Shown here one piece after another: positions 47,253 through 55,480 of a stretch of 64,000 nt of DNA (position 1 is the stretch's first letter; each line of letters begins with the position of its first letter). Both the position numbers and the translations under genes were made by a program. This DNA is from AP-15 sp963698995 (GTDB taxonomy: Bacteria; Pseudomonadota; Alphaproteobacteria; ATCC43930; CGMCC-115725): contig CAVOTD010000007.1 of NCBI GenBank assembly GCA_963698995.1, forward strand, positions 186,001-250,000, in the 5' to 3' direction. The notes under the pieces were generated by a model that was not told the DNA's origin, did not search any database, and saw nothing but the letters and a program-made list of their open reading frames with translations.

Positions 47253-48302
47253 GTGAACGCTTACCGCATCGCACTGTTCGGGATGGCCGCCGCTGTTGCG
47301 ATCGGCTTTGGCGCCCAGGCCGCTGAAATCTCCGGGGCCGGGGCCACCTTTCCCTACCCGATTTACGCCAAATGGGCGGAAGCCTACGCCGCGAAAACCG
47401 GAGTGAAGATGAATTACCAGTCGATCGGCTCGGGTGGCGGAATTGCCCAGATCAAAGCCCGGACGGTAGATTTCGGCGCCTCGGACATGCCGTTGAAGCC
47501 GGAGGAGCTCGAGAAGAGCGGTCTCACCCAATTTCCGCCGGTCGTCGGCGGCGAGGTGATGGTGGTGAACCTTCCCGGGATCGAGCCGGGCCAGATGACG
47601 CTCGACGGCCCGACAATCGCCAATATCTATTTGGGAAAGATCGCCAAATGGAGTGACCCCGCCATCGGCAAGCTCAATCCCGGTCTGAAGCTGCCGGACA
47701 CGGCAATCGCCGTGGTCCACCGCTCCGACGGCTCCGGCACCACTTTTATCTTTACCAACTACCTCTCGAAGGTGAGCCCGGAATGGAAGGACAAGGTGAG
47801 CGAGGGTACGTCCGTCGAATGGCCCGTGGGGCTCGGAGGCAAAGGTAATGAGGGCGTCGCGGCGCTGACGTCGCGGACAGCCGGCGCGATCGGTTACGTG
47901 GAATATGCTTATGCGCTGCAGAACAAGCTGGTCCACACCAAGCTGATCAATCGCGATGGGGCGGCATTGCAGCCGGGTATCAACGTCTTTCAGGCCGCCG
48001 CGGCCAACGCGGACTGGAAGAACGCACCGGGCTTTTATCTGATCCTTACCGATCAGGCCGGGAAGGAGACCTGGCCGATTACCGGCGCGACTTTCATTTT
48101 GATGCACCAAAAGCAGGAACACCCCGATCGCGCGAAAGAGGTGCTGAAATTCTTCGACTGGGCCTACAAGAACGGCTCCGACATGGCGAAAGCGCTCGAC
48201 TATGTGCCGATGCCGCCGAACGCTGTCGCGATCTTCCAGGACAGCTGGAAACAGATCGTCGGGCCAGACGGCAAGCCGGTGTGGGACGGGAAATCCTCTT
48301 GA
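47253..48302 (+). CDS. pstS: Phosphate ABC transporter substrate-binding protein
   Basis: About 349 residues. A signal peptide (NAYRIALFGMAAAVAIGFGAQA, cleavage near Ala24) precedes the mature start AEISGAGATFPYPIYAKW of PstS. Phosphate-contacting segments SIGSGGGIAQI, FGASDMPL and RSDGSGTTFIFTNYL are intact. Binds Pi in the periplasm and delivers it to PstCA. GTG 47253 has a GGAG site 6 nt upstream; ATG 47241 and ATG 47190 are in-frame alternatives. Confidence 0.95.
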   Translation: MNAYRIALFGMAAAVAIGFGAQAAEISGAGATFPYPIYAKWAEAYAAKTGVKMNYQSIGSGGGIAQIKARTVDFGASDMPLKPEELEKSGLTQFPPVVGGEVMVVNLPGIEPGQMTLDGPTIANIYLGKIAKWSDPAIGKLNPGLKLPDTAIAVVHRSDGSGTTFIFTNYLSKVSPEWKDKVSEGTSVEWPVGLGGKGNEGVAALTSRTAGAIGYVEYAYALQNKLVHTKLINRDGAALQPGINVFQAAAANADWKNAPGFYLILTDQAGKETWPITGATFILMHQKQEHPDRAKEVLKFFDWAYKNGSDMAKALDYVPMPPNAVAIFQDSWKQIVGPDGKPVWDGKSS

Positions 48303-48334
48303 TGGGTTGACCGGGCAGCACCGCGGCCCCGATC

Positions 48335-49308
48335 ATGGCGGCTGAGATCGCGCTGGAGTCAGGAGTAGCCGAGCGGCGCCGGCGTGCCGGCGCCATCGGG
48401 GATCATGCGTTCCGCGCGCTGACCTTTGCCTTCGCGCTCCTCGTCTTACTGATACTCAGCGGCGTCATCATCGCTCTGGTCGACGGGGCGTTGCCGGCGT
48501 TGCGGGCTTTTGGCCTTGTTTTCGTTGTCACCGAGGTGTGGAACCCGGTGACCGAAAAGTTCGGGGCTCTAGCGCCGATTTACGGCACCCTCGTGACCTC
48601 AGCGATCGCAATGCTGGTCGGCATCCCGGTGGCCTTTGGGGTGGCGGTGTTCATCACCGAAATTTGCCCGCTCTGGCTGAAACGGCCGCTTGCGACAATG
48701 ATCGAGCTGTTGGCGGCAATCCCGAGCATTATCTATGGAATTGGGGTCTTTTCGTATTCGCGCCATTTGTCCAGCAGTATATCCAGCCGCCGATCATCAA
48801 TACGCTTGGTCAAATCCCGGGGATCGGTGCGCTGTTCGCCGGTCCGCCACTCGGCATCGGCGTGCTCACCGCCGGGTTTATTCTCGCTATAATGGTATTG
48901 CCGTTTATCTCGTCGATTATGCGCGACGTCTTCGAGACGGTACCGGCGATGCTGAAGGAAAGCGCCTATGGGCTCGGCGCCACGCGAACCGAGGTGGTCT
49001 GGAAGGTTGTCCTGCCCTTCACCCGCATCGGCGTTGTCGGCGGCATCATGCTCGGCCTCGGCCGGGCGCTCGGCGAGACCATGGCGGTGACCTTTGTCAT
49101 CGGCAACGCACATCGCATCAGCGCCTCGATCCTGCAGCCCGGAACGACGATCTCGGCGTCGTTGGCGAACGAATTCACCGAGGCTGTCGGCGATCTCTAT
49201 CTATCGTCGTTGATCGCGCTCGGCTTTATCCTGTTTATCATCACCTTTGTCGTGCTGACGATCGCGAAATTCCTGCTGTTGGCGTTGCAAAAACGGGCAG
49301 GGGGCTGA
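48335..49308 (+). CDS. pstC: Phosphate ABC transporter permease PstC, frameshifted
   Basis: Inner-membrane permease. The first frame covers MAAEIALESG... to IPSIIYGI; the second covers WGLFVFAPFVQQY to the end (LGRALGETMAVTFVIGN is the EAA-type motif). One T is missing near 48741: restoring it gives IIYGIWGLFVF, the normal sequence, and a 324-residue protein. Without the correction the protein would lose its last four or so helices. pstA starts 4 nt after the stop. Confidence 0.92.
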
Positions 49309-49312
49309 GCCG

Positions 49313-50155
49313 ATGAATACCTACGCTCGACGCCGCATCGTCAATGGCCTTGTCATGGCCCTTTGTGTCGCCGCAACCGGTTTTGGCCTGCTATGGCTGG
49401 TCCTCGTCTTATGGACCCTACTGTGGAACGGAATCGCCGCGATATCGCCGGCATTGTTCGGCCAGATGACCCCGCCACCAGGCAGCGCGGGCGGACTGTT
49501 GAACGCAATTTTCGGCAGCGTCGCAATGACCCTGATCGCCACGCTGATCGGCACCCCGACGGGCGTTCTGGCCGGCACTTTTCTGGCAGAATACAGCCGA
49601 GGCAGCCGCTTTGGCGAAGTCGTCCGCTTCATCAATGACATCCTGTTGAGCGCTCCGTCCATCATCATCGGGCTATTCGTCTACGAATTGATGGTCGTGC
49701 GCATGGGCCACTTCTCGGCCTGGGCCGGGGCCGTGGCGCTTGCCATCATCTTTGTTCCGGTCGTCGTGCGGACGACCGAAGATATGCTGAACCTGGTCCC
49801 GAGCGCATTGCGCGAGGCCGCCGCCGCACTTGGGTCGCCTAAGTGGAAGGTGATCGTGATGATCTCCTACCGCGCCGCGATCCAGGGCATGGTAACCGGC
49901 GTGATGCTGGCGGTCGCGCGCATTGCCGGCGAGACCGCCCCGCTGCTTTTCACCGCGCTGAACAATCAGTTCTGGAGCAACGACTTGAACGCGCCAATGG
50001 CGAATTTGCCGGTCGTCATCTTTCAGTTCGCGATGAGCCCTTATGCCGATTGGCAGGTGCTCGCCTGGGGCGGCGCGCTGCTGATCACGATCACCGTTCT
50101 GCTTCTCAACATCGGTGCCCGCACCCTCGCCTCCTGGAGCACGTTCAAGCAATGA
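49313..50155 (+). CDS. pstA: Phosphate ABC transporter permease PstA
   Basis: 280 residues and six predicted membrane helices. TEDMLNLVPSALREAAAALGSPKWKVI is the cytoplasmic coupling loop that docks PstB, and RIAGETAPLLFTALNNQFWS is a PstA signature. ATGA overlap with pstB indicates coupled translation. Confidence 0.96.
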   Translation: MNTYARRRIVNGLVMALCVAATGFGLLWLVLVLWTLLWNGIAAISPALFGQMTPPPGSAGGLLNAIFGSVAMTLIATLIGTPTGVLAGTFLAEYSRGSRFGEVVRFINDILLSAPSIIIGLFVYELMVVRMGHFSAWAGAVALAIIFVPVVVRTTEDMLNLVPSALREAAAALGSPKWKVIVMISYRAAIQGMVTGVMLAVARIAGETAPLLFTALNNQFWSNDLNAPMANLPVVIFQFAMSPYADWQVLAWGGALLITITVLLLNIGARTLASWSTFKQ

Positions 50156-50982
50156 GCCCAGCTGCCGCACGGCGCGCCATGCCAATCGCACCGCCCGAGT
50201 TTCGTCAGACCGACGCTTCGCCCGATGTCCGGCAAAAGGTGCTGATCAGCGACGTAAGCTTTTATTACGGCACCTTCCAGGCGTTGAAAAACATCACCAT
50301 GCCGCTGCAAGACAAACGAGTGACGGCTTTCGTCGGTCCGTCCGGCTGCGGCAAGTCGACCCTCCTTCGGGTGCTGAACCGAATTTACGAGCTCTACCCT
50401 GGGCAACGCGCGACCGGAGAGGTTGTCGTCGACGGCGAAAATATTTTGGCGCCGGGGCTGGATCTCAATCTCCTGCGGGCGAGGATCGGCATGGTCTTTC
50501 AAAAGCCAACGCCTTTTCCGATGTCGATCTACGACAACGTCGCTTTTGGGATCCGACTTTACGAAAAGCTCTCAAGCCATGATTTGGACGAGCGGGTCGA
50601 ATTGGCGTTGCGCCGTGCGGCACTTTGGGACGAGGTGAAGGACAAGCTCCGGCAAAGCGGCCTGGGACTTTCCGGCGGCCAGCAGCAACGCTTGTGCATC
50701 GCCCGCGCCGTGGCCGTGCGGCCTGAGATCCTGTTGCTGGACGAGCCCGCTTCGGCGCTCGATCCGATCTCGACACAACGCATCGAAGAGCTGATCGCCG
50801 AGCTGAAAGCCGATTACTGCATCGCGATTGTCACCCACAACATGCAACAAGCGGCTCGCAGTTCGGACTACACGGCATTCATGTATCTCGGGGAGCTGAT
50901 CGAGTTTGACGAAACCGAGCGCATTTTTACGCACCCGAAGCAAAAGCACACTGAGGACTACATCACCGGCCGGTTCGGTTGA
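50152..50982 (+). CDS. pstB: Phosphate ABC transporter ATP-binding protein PstB
   Basis: 276 residues. Walker A GPSGCGKST (about residues 61-69), Q-loop VFQKPTPFPMSI, signature LSGGQQQRLCIARA, Walker B ILLLDEPASALDP, switch VTHNMQQAAR, and the PstB ending HPKQKHTEDYITGRFG. ATG 50152 overlaps the pstA stop. Drives high-affinity phosphate import and takes part in signal transfer to PhoR through PhoU. Confidence 0.97.
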   Translation: MSPAAARRAMPIAPPEFRQTDASPDVRQKVLISDVSFYYGTFQALKNITMPLQDKRVTAFVGPSGCGKSTLLRVLNRIYELYPGQRATGEVVVDGENILAPGLDLNLLRARIGMVFQKPTPFPMSIYDNVAFGIRLYEKLSSHDLDERVELALRRAALWDEVKDKLRQSGLGLSGGQQQRLCIARAVAVRPEILLLDEPASALDPISTQRIEELIAELKADYCIAIVTHNMQQAARSSDYTAFMYLGELIEFDETERIFTHPKQKHTEDYITGRFG

Positions 50983-51007
50983 ACCGTCGCAGCGGAGAGG
51001 CGAGCAA

Positions 51008-51730
51008 ATGGCTGCCGAGCATATCGCCAGAGCCTATGACGACGAGCTCCACAAGCTCACTAATACGATTGCCGAAATGGGCGGTCTCGCCGAAAGCCAG
51101 CTCGGCGCGGCAATCGAGGCAGTGGTAACGCGCGACACCGAGTTGGCCGCGCGCGTCGTCGAGGGCGATGTCAAGGCCGACCAGCTGGAACGCGACGTCG
51201 ACAATCTCGGGATCCGGCTCCTCGCATTGCGCCAGCCGGTAGCGCGCGACCTTCGCGAGATTTTTGCGGCACTCAAGATCGCCAGCGACCTGGAGCGGAT
51301 CGCCGATTACGCCGCGAACGTCGCCAAACGTTCGATCGCGCTGAGCCAGACGCCGCCGGTGCAACCGGTCTATGCGCTGCCGCGCATGGCGCATTTCGCG
51401 CAGGTGCTGATCAAGGATGTCCTCGATTCTTATGTCGAACGTGACGCCGACAAGGCCTACTCCGTGTGGATTCGCGACGCCGAACTCGACGAGATGTATT
51501 CGAGCCTGTTCCGCGAGCTGCTGACCTATATGATGGAAGATCCGCGCAGTATCGGCTCTTGCACTCACCTTCTTTTCATGGCCAAAAACATCGAGCGCAT
51601 CGGTGACCACGCCACCAATATCGCCGAAAATTTGTATTATTTGGTGAACGGAACACCCCTCGAGCAGGCTCGACCGAAAGGTGACTTATCGAGCCTCGAG
51701 GTCATGACCCCACCCAATACCGCGCAATGA
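51008..51730 (+). CDS. phoU: Phosphate signalling protein PhoU
   Basis: 240 residues, all alpha, with the two symmetric PhoU helical bundles. Repeated metal-binding motifs are visible as RDLREIFAALKIASDLERIADYA (about 80-102) and HLLFMAKNIERIGDHATNIAE (about 185-205). It damps PhoR activity when PstSCAB is saturated. ATG 51008 lies 25 nt after pstB, and the stop overlaps phoB by 4 nt. Confidence 0.96.
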   Translation: MAAEHIARAYDDELHKLTNTIAEMGGLAESQLGAAIEAVVTRDTELAARVVEGDVKADQLERDVDNLGIRLLALRQPVARDLREIFAALKIASDLERIADYAANVAKRSIALSQTPPVQPVYALPRMAHFAQVLIKDVLDSYVERDADKAYSVWIRDAELDEMYSSLFRELLTYMMEDPRSIGSCTHLLFMAKNIERIGDHATNIAENLYYLVNGTPLEQARPKGDLSSLEVMTPPNTAQ

Positions 51731-52422
51731 TAAAACCACTGGTTCTGATCGTCGAGGACGAGGCGCCGCTCGTCACGATGCTGCGCTACAACCTCGAAAA
51801 AGAAGGCTTCCAGGTCTGCGAAGCCGGTGATGGGGAGGAGGCGCTGGTGCAGATTGCCGAACGCAAGCCAGACCTCGTACTGCTGGACTGGATGCTGCCG
51901 TTGGTCTCCGGAATCGAGGTGTGCCGACGCCTCCGGCGCTCTCCCGAGACCCGCTCGTTGCCGGTGATTATACTGACGGCGCGCGGTGAGGAAACCGACC
52001 GGGTGCGTGGTTTGGACAGCGGCGCCGACGATTATGTCGTCAAGCCGTTCAGCCCGAGCGAGCTGGTCGCCCGGCTGCGTGCAGTGATGCGCCGCGCACA
52101 GCCCGGCGCCGCGCAGGAGGTGCTGCAATTCGCCGACGTCGAAATCGATACTGCCGCGCATCGGGTCTCGCGCGCCGGTACGCCCATACATCTCGGCCCC
52201 ACAGAGTTTCGCCTGCTTCGGTATCTGATGACGCATCCCGGTCGGGTTTTCTCGCGCGAGCAGTTGCTTGATGCGGTCTGGGGTCACGATGTCTATGTCG
52301 AAGCACGGACTGTCGACGTCCATATCCGCCGTCTGCGGAAGGCGCTCAATGGCAACGGTGCTACCGACATCGTGCGCACGGTGCGCTCGGCCGGTTACGC
52401 GCTCGATCACTCCGGCCACTAG
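51727..52422 (+). CDS. phoB: Phosphate response regulator PhoB
   Basis: 231 residues. Receiver domain with phosphoacceptor Asp in DLVLLDWMLP (about residue 54) and K in DYVVKPFSP, followed by an OmpR/PhoB winged-helix domain (EFRLLRYLMTHPGRVFSREQLLDAVWG, then VHIRRLRKAL). It activates the Pho regulon at Pho boxes such as the one at 47140-47168. The start overlaps phoU as ATGA. Confidence 0.97.
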   Translation: MIKPLVLIVEDEAPLVTMLRYNLEKEGFQVCEAGDGEEALVQIAERKPDLVLLDWMLPLVSGIEVCRRLRRSPETRSLPVIILTARGEETDRVRGLDSGADDYVVKPFSPSELVARLRAVMRRAQPGAAQEVLQFADVEIDTAAHRVSRAGTPIHLGPTEFRLLRYLMTHPGRVFSREQLLDAVWGHDVYVEARTVDVHIRRLRKALNGNGATDIVRTVRSAGYALDHSGH

Positions 52423-52472
52423 GGGCAAGCGGGCAGGCAAGATGCGCGGTCAGCGCCCCATTAAATCAGCCT

Positions 52473-52808
52473 TCAATCGACGATAATCCGAACCAGCCGG
52501 TCGGTACCTCGCCGTCGCGCCGTCTCGGCCAGTGCGGCGCGACATACTGCGGCGGTCGCCTCGTCGGGGGCTGCGACACGAACCTCGACACCGGAGGCGC
52601 AGGCGCGCACCGCGGCCGGGCCGATGCGGTCGATCGCGAATATGGCAAGGGAGATCGGGTCCGGCTCATTGCTCGCTGGCCGGGAGGAGAAATGGTGCAG
52701 CAGCGGCAGTTTGCGCAACGTGTTGAAGCGCGCTCGGCGGCGCGCATCACGCTTTCTTCCAAAACGGGCCAGTGTCACCTCGAAGAGGTTGGCAACGTTC
52801 TCGACCAT
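52473..52808 (-). CDS. Hypothetical protein
   Basis: 111 residues from ATG 52808, with a GGAGCG site upstream. The sequence starts MVENVANLFEVTLARFG, then a basic stretch (GRKRDARRRARFNTLRKL), and ends with a compact segment DRIGPAAVRACASGVEVRV...RLVRIIVD. I do not recognise a family, and no membrane segment or signal peptide is seen. It lies between phoB (convergent, 50 nt away) and the methyltransferase gene (divergent, about 135 nt). It is probably a real gene because the frame is open and the codon pattern matches, but a longer antisense-like extension makes this less certain. Confidence 0.45.
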   Translation of the reverse strand: MVENVANLFEVTLARFGRKRDARRRARFNTLRKLPLLHHFSSRPASNEPDPISLAIFAIDRIGPAAVRACASGVEVRVAAPDEATAAVCRAALAETARRRGTDRLVRIIVD

Positions 52809-52944
52809 CAAGCGCGCTCCTTTGCCCGATCGGCGATACGTAGCACGCGTTGATGACGGTTTTGCGATCGCGATTCCACATTTGGGGCCCGAAAAACTGT
52901 AACATACCAGCTGTAGAATATGCTCGGCTGGGCAGGACTGGGTG

Positions 52945-53538
52945 ATGATCGTGGCCGCCGATGCAACCGTCTTTTTTGGCCTGTGGCTGCAAAAGCCGCT
53001 GCGGATAGCGGCGACGAATCCCAGCGGTTCGCGTCTCGCCGACGCAATTGCGCGGTGTGTCGAGCTCGACAGAGGGGGGCCGGTGCTCGAACTCGGCGCT
53101 GGAACCGGGAGTTTGACCCGCGGCCTCGTGCGGGCCGGCTGTCCGCCCGACCGCATCATCGCCGTCGAACGCGAACAACGCCTCGCTGCGATGCTACGCG
53201 GTGCATTTCCCGGCATGACCGTAATCGAGGGCGATGCGACGCGAATCGGGGATTACCTCACCGGCCGTGTCGAGCGGCTGTCCGCCGTCGTTTCGAGTTT
53301 TCCGATCAAATGGTTCCCGGTGGAAGCGCAACGCGCCATCGTCGAGCCCTGTCTCAATCTTCTTGGTCCGGGCGGGCAGTTTCTGCAGATGACCAATGCG
53401 TTCTCATCGCCTTTGCGGATGGATGGTCTCGACATCGTCGGGCGAGAGATTTGCCGGGTCTGGCGCAACTTGCTCCCGGCGCAGATCTGGTCCTATTCGC
53501 TTCGCGCGGAATTGGCCGATGCCGAGAAACGGCCGTGA
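52945..53538 (+). CDS. SAM-dependent methyltransferase, PmtA-like
   Basis: About 197 residues. The N-terminal FFGLWLQKPLRIAATNPSGSRLADAI resembles the membrane-associating helix of phospholipid N-methyltransferases (PmtA), and VLELGAGTGSLTRGLV (about 48-63) is the SAM-binding motif. It would methylate phosphatidylethanolamine towards phosphatidylcholine or an ornithine/betaine-type head group. The stop TGA overlaps the next gene's GTG start (GTGA), so it is coupled to a lipid phosphoesterase and a glycosyltransferase. Substrate is inferred. Confidence 0.8.
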   Translation: MIVAADATVFFGLWLQKPLRIAATNPSGSRLADAIARCVELDRGGPVLELGAGTGSLTRGLVRAGCPPDRIIAVEREQRLAAMLRGAFPGMTVIEGDATRIGDYLTGRVERLSAVVSSFPIKWFPVEAQRAIVEPCLNLLGPGGQFLQMTNAFSSPLRMDGLDIVGREICRVWRNLLPAQIWSYSLRAELADAEKRP

Positions 53539-54380
53539 GCCAGATGGCGAGATTGCAGCATTATCGCACCATCTGGATCTCGGATGTCCACCTCGGTACG
53601 CGCGGCTGCAAGGCCGAATTCCTAGTCGATTTCCTGCGTTACAACGACGCCGACACGATTTATCTGGTCGGAGATATCATCGACGGCTGGCGGCTGAAGC
53701 GGTCGTGGTATTGGCCGCAGGCCCATAACGACGTCGTGCAAAAGGTCTTGCGCAAGGTCCGCAAGGGCACGCGTGTGATCTATGTCCCCGGCAATCATGA
53801 CGAATGGCTGCGCGATTATACGCTGCTGCAGTTCGGCGGCGTTGAGGTGGCGGACGAGGCCGTTCACGTCACGGCCGACGGACGCCGGCTGCTGGTTATC
53901 CACGGCGACGTTTTCGATGCCGTCGTCAAGCATGCCCGCTGGCTGGCGATGCTCGGCGACGGCGCATATACCACTGCGCTGTGGCTCAACCGCTACTTCA
54001 ACACAGTGCGACGCCGATTGGGTTACCAGTATTGGTCGCTGTCCGCCTACCTAAAGCATCGGGTCAAGAACGCAATGCAGTACATCGGCTCTTTTGCCGA
54101 TGCTGTGGCGGACGAGGCGAGCCGTCGCGGTGTCGACGGTGTCGTCTGCGGACATATCCATCACGCCGAGATGCGTCGGATCAATGGGGTGCTTTATTGC
54201 AACGATGGCGATTGGGTCGAAAGCTGCACGGCTCTCGTCGAGCATTTCGACGGAACGCTTGAACTGATCAATTGGATCGAGCGGTGGGCGCTCGACGCGC
54301 TGAGCGGCCGGGTGCCCGCCGCTCTCGAGGTCGTCGAGACCGAGCCGCAGCTACCCGATCTTGTCGGCACGGGTTCGTGA
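53535..54380 (+). CDS. Calcineurin-like lipid phosphoesterase (PlcP / LpxH-related)
   Basis: 281 residues. Metallophosphoesterase motifs: ISDVHLGTRG (about residues 15-24), GDIIDGW, PGNHDEW, VIHGDVFD and GHIHHAE. This is the COG2908 group, often labelled UDP-2,3-diacylglucosamine diphosphatase, but SDVHLGTRGCKAEFLVDFL and the ~280-residue length fit the PlcP branch. PlcP is the phosphate-stress phospholipase C of Sinorhizobium and marine heterotrophs that frees diacylglycerol. GTG 53535 overlaps the methyltransferase stop, and the stop overlaps the glycosyltransferase start, as expected for a PlcP-Agt pair. A lipid A role remains the alternative. Confidence 0.8.
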   Translation: MSQMARLQHYRTIWISDVHLGTRGCKAEFLVDFLRYNDADTIYLVGDIIDGWRLKRSWYWPQAHNDVVQKVLRKVRKGTRVIYVPGNHDEWLRDYTLLQFGGVEVADEAVHVTADGRRLLVIHGDVFDAVVKHARWLAMLGDGAYTTALWLNRYFNTVRRRLGYQYWSLSAYLKHRVKNAMQYIGSFADAVADEASRRGVDGVVCGHIHHAEMRRINGVLYCNDGDWVESCTALVEHFDGTLELINWIERWALDALSGRVPAALEVVETEPQLPDLVGTGS

Positions 54381-55480
54381 GGTTCGCGCTCGTCTCCGAC
54401 GCGTGGCGGCCGCAAGTCAACGGTGTGGCGCGCACGCTTGCCGCGTTGCGAAGCGGACTCTCCGCAGCTGGGCATGAGGCGTTTCCGCTGACGCCGGATC
54501 TTTTTCGCACCATTCCGTGCCCGACGGATCCGGAGGTGCGGTTGGCAATCGGCGCAAGGTTGCAAGTGGCGCGGCGGCTCGAGGCGCTGGCACCCGACGC
54601 GATCCACATCGCCACCGAAGGCCCCCTCGGGCTCGCTGCACGGCGGTATTGCATCGAACGGAATCTACGGTTTACGACCGCCTATCACACTAAATACCCG
54701 GAATATCTGCGGGCCCGGTTCGGGGTTCCGATGCCGTGGACCTATGCCGCGCTGCGGCGATTTCACCGGCGCTCGAGCGCGGTTATGGTCGCGACGGAAA
54801 CCGTTCGCCGCGAGCTCGCCACGCACGGTTTCGAGCGGGTGGTTCCGTGGACGCGGGGTGTCGACACTGCGCTGTTCCATCCGCGGATCGCGCCCGCCGT
54901 GGATCTCCCTCGCCCGGTATTTCTTTGCGTCGGGCGAGTTGCCGCGGAAAAAAATCTGCCGTTTTTTCTGGATCTCGATCTACCCGGCTCGAAGCTGGTC
55001 GTCGGCGACGGCCACCTGCTGTCTGAGATGAGGCGCCGCTACCCCAAGGTGCACTTTGCCGGACGACAGGAGGGCGAAGCGCTGGTCCGCCACTACGCGT
55101 CGGCGGATGTGTTCGTGCTGCCGAGCCGCACCGAGACATTCGGGCTCGTCCTGCTCGAGGCCTTGGCTTGCGGGCTCCCGGTAGCGGCGCTGCCGGTTAA
55201 CGGCCCGCTCGACGTCATCGGCGACAGCGGCGCCGGAGAACTGGACTGGGACCTGCGCGCCGCAGCGATCGCAGCACTGACGATTCCGCGCGAGATTTGC
55301 CGACACCATGCGACGCGCTTCAGCTGGCAAACATCGGTCGAGCAGTTTCTCAGCCATGTTGTCCCAGTCCGTGAACCTCCGGCGCGATCCTCTGTGGTGG
55401 ATGATCCGATGATCTCCATGCCGAGGGCAGTCGTTATGCCGGGCTTGTATAGCGGCAGCCGTACCAACTGTTTGGATTAG
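54377..55480 (+). CDS. GT4 glycosyltransferase (Agt-like, diacylglycerol glycosylation candidate)
   Basis: 367 residues. RFALVSDAWRPQVNGVARTLAAL begins the acceptor domain. VFLCVGRVAAEKNLPFFL marks the donor domain near residue 180, and the E-x7-E-type motif SRTETFGLVLLEALACG is at about 252-268. Known relatives beside PlcP glycosylate diacylglycerol to glucosyl- or glucuronosyl-lipids that replace phospholipid at low phosphate. GTG 54377 overlaps the preceding stop as GTGA. The tail beyond about residue 335 is low-complexity and ends 4 nt into the convergent amidohydrolase gene. Confidence 0.82.
   Translation: MRFALVSDAWRPQVNGVARTLAALRSGLSAAGHEAFPLTPDLFRTIPCPTDPEVRLAIGARLQVARRLEALAPDAIHIATEGPLGLAARRYCIERNLRFTTAYHTKYPEYLRARFGVPMPWTYAALRRFHRRSSAVMVATETVRRELATHGFERVVPWTRGVDTALFHPRIAPAVDLPRPVFLCVGRVAAEKNLPFFLDLDLPGSKLVVGDGHLLSEMRRRYPKVHFAGRQEGEALVRHYASADVFVLPSRTETFGLVLLEALACGLPVAALPVNGPLDVIGDSGAGELDWDLRAAAIAALTIPREICRHHATRFSWQTSVEQFLSHVVPVREPPARSSVVDDPMISMPRAVVMPGLYSGSRTNCLD

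Noticed and set aside
52897..52917. Possible Pho box before the PmtA-like gene (CTGTAAC and CTGTAGA)
   Set aside because: The units are 14 bp apart, not 11, and each matches the consensus only partly.
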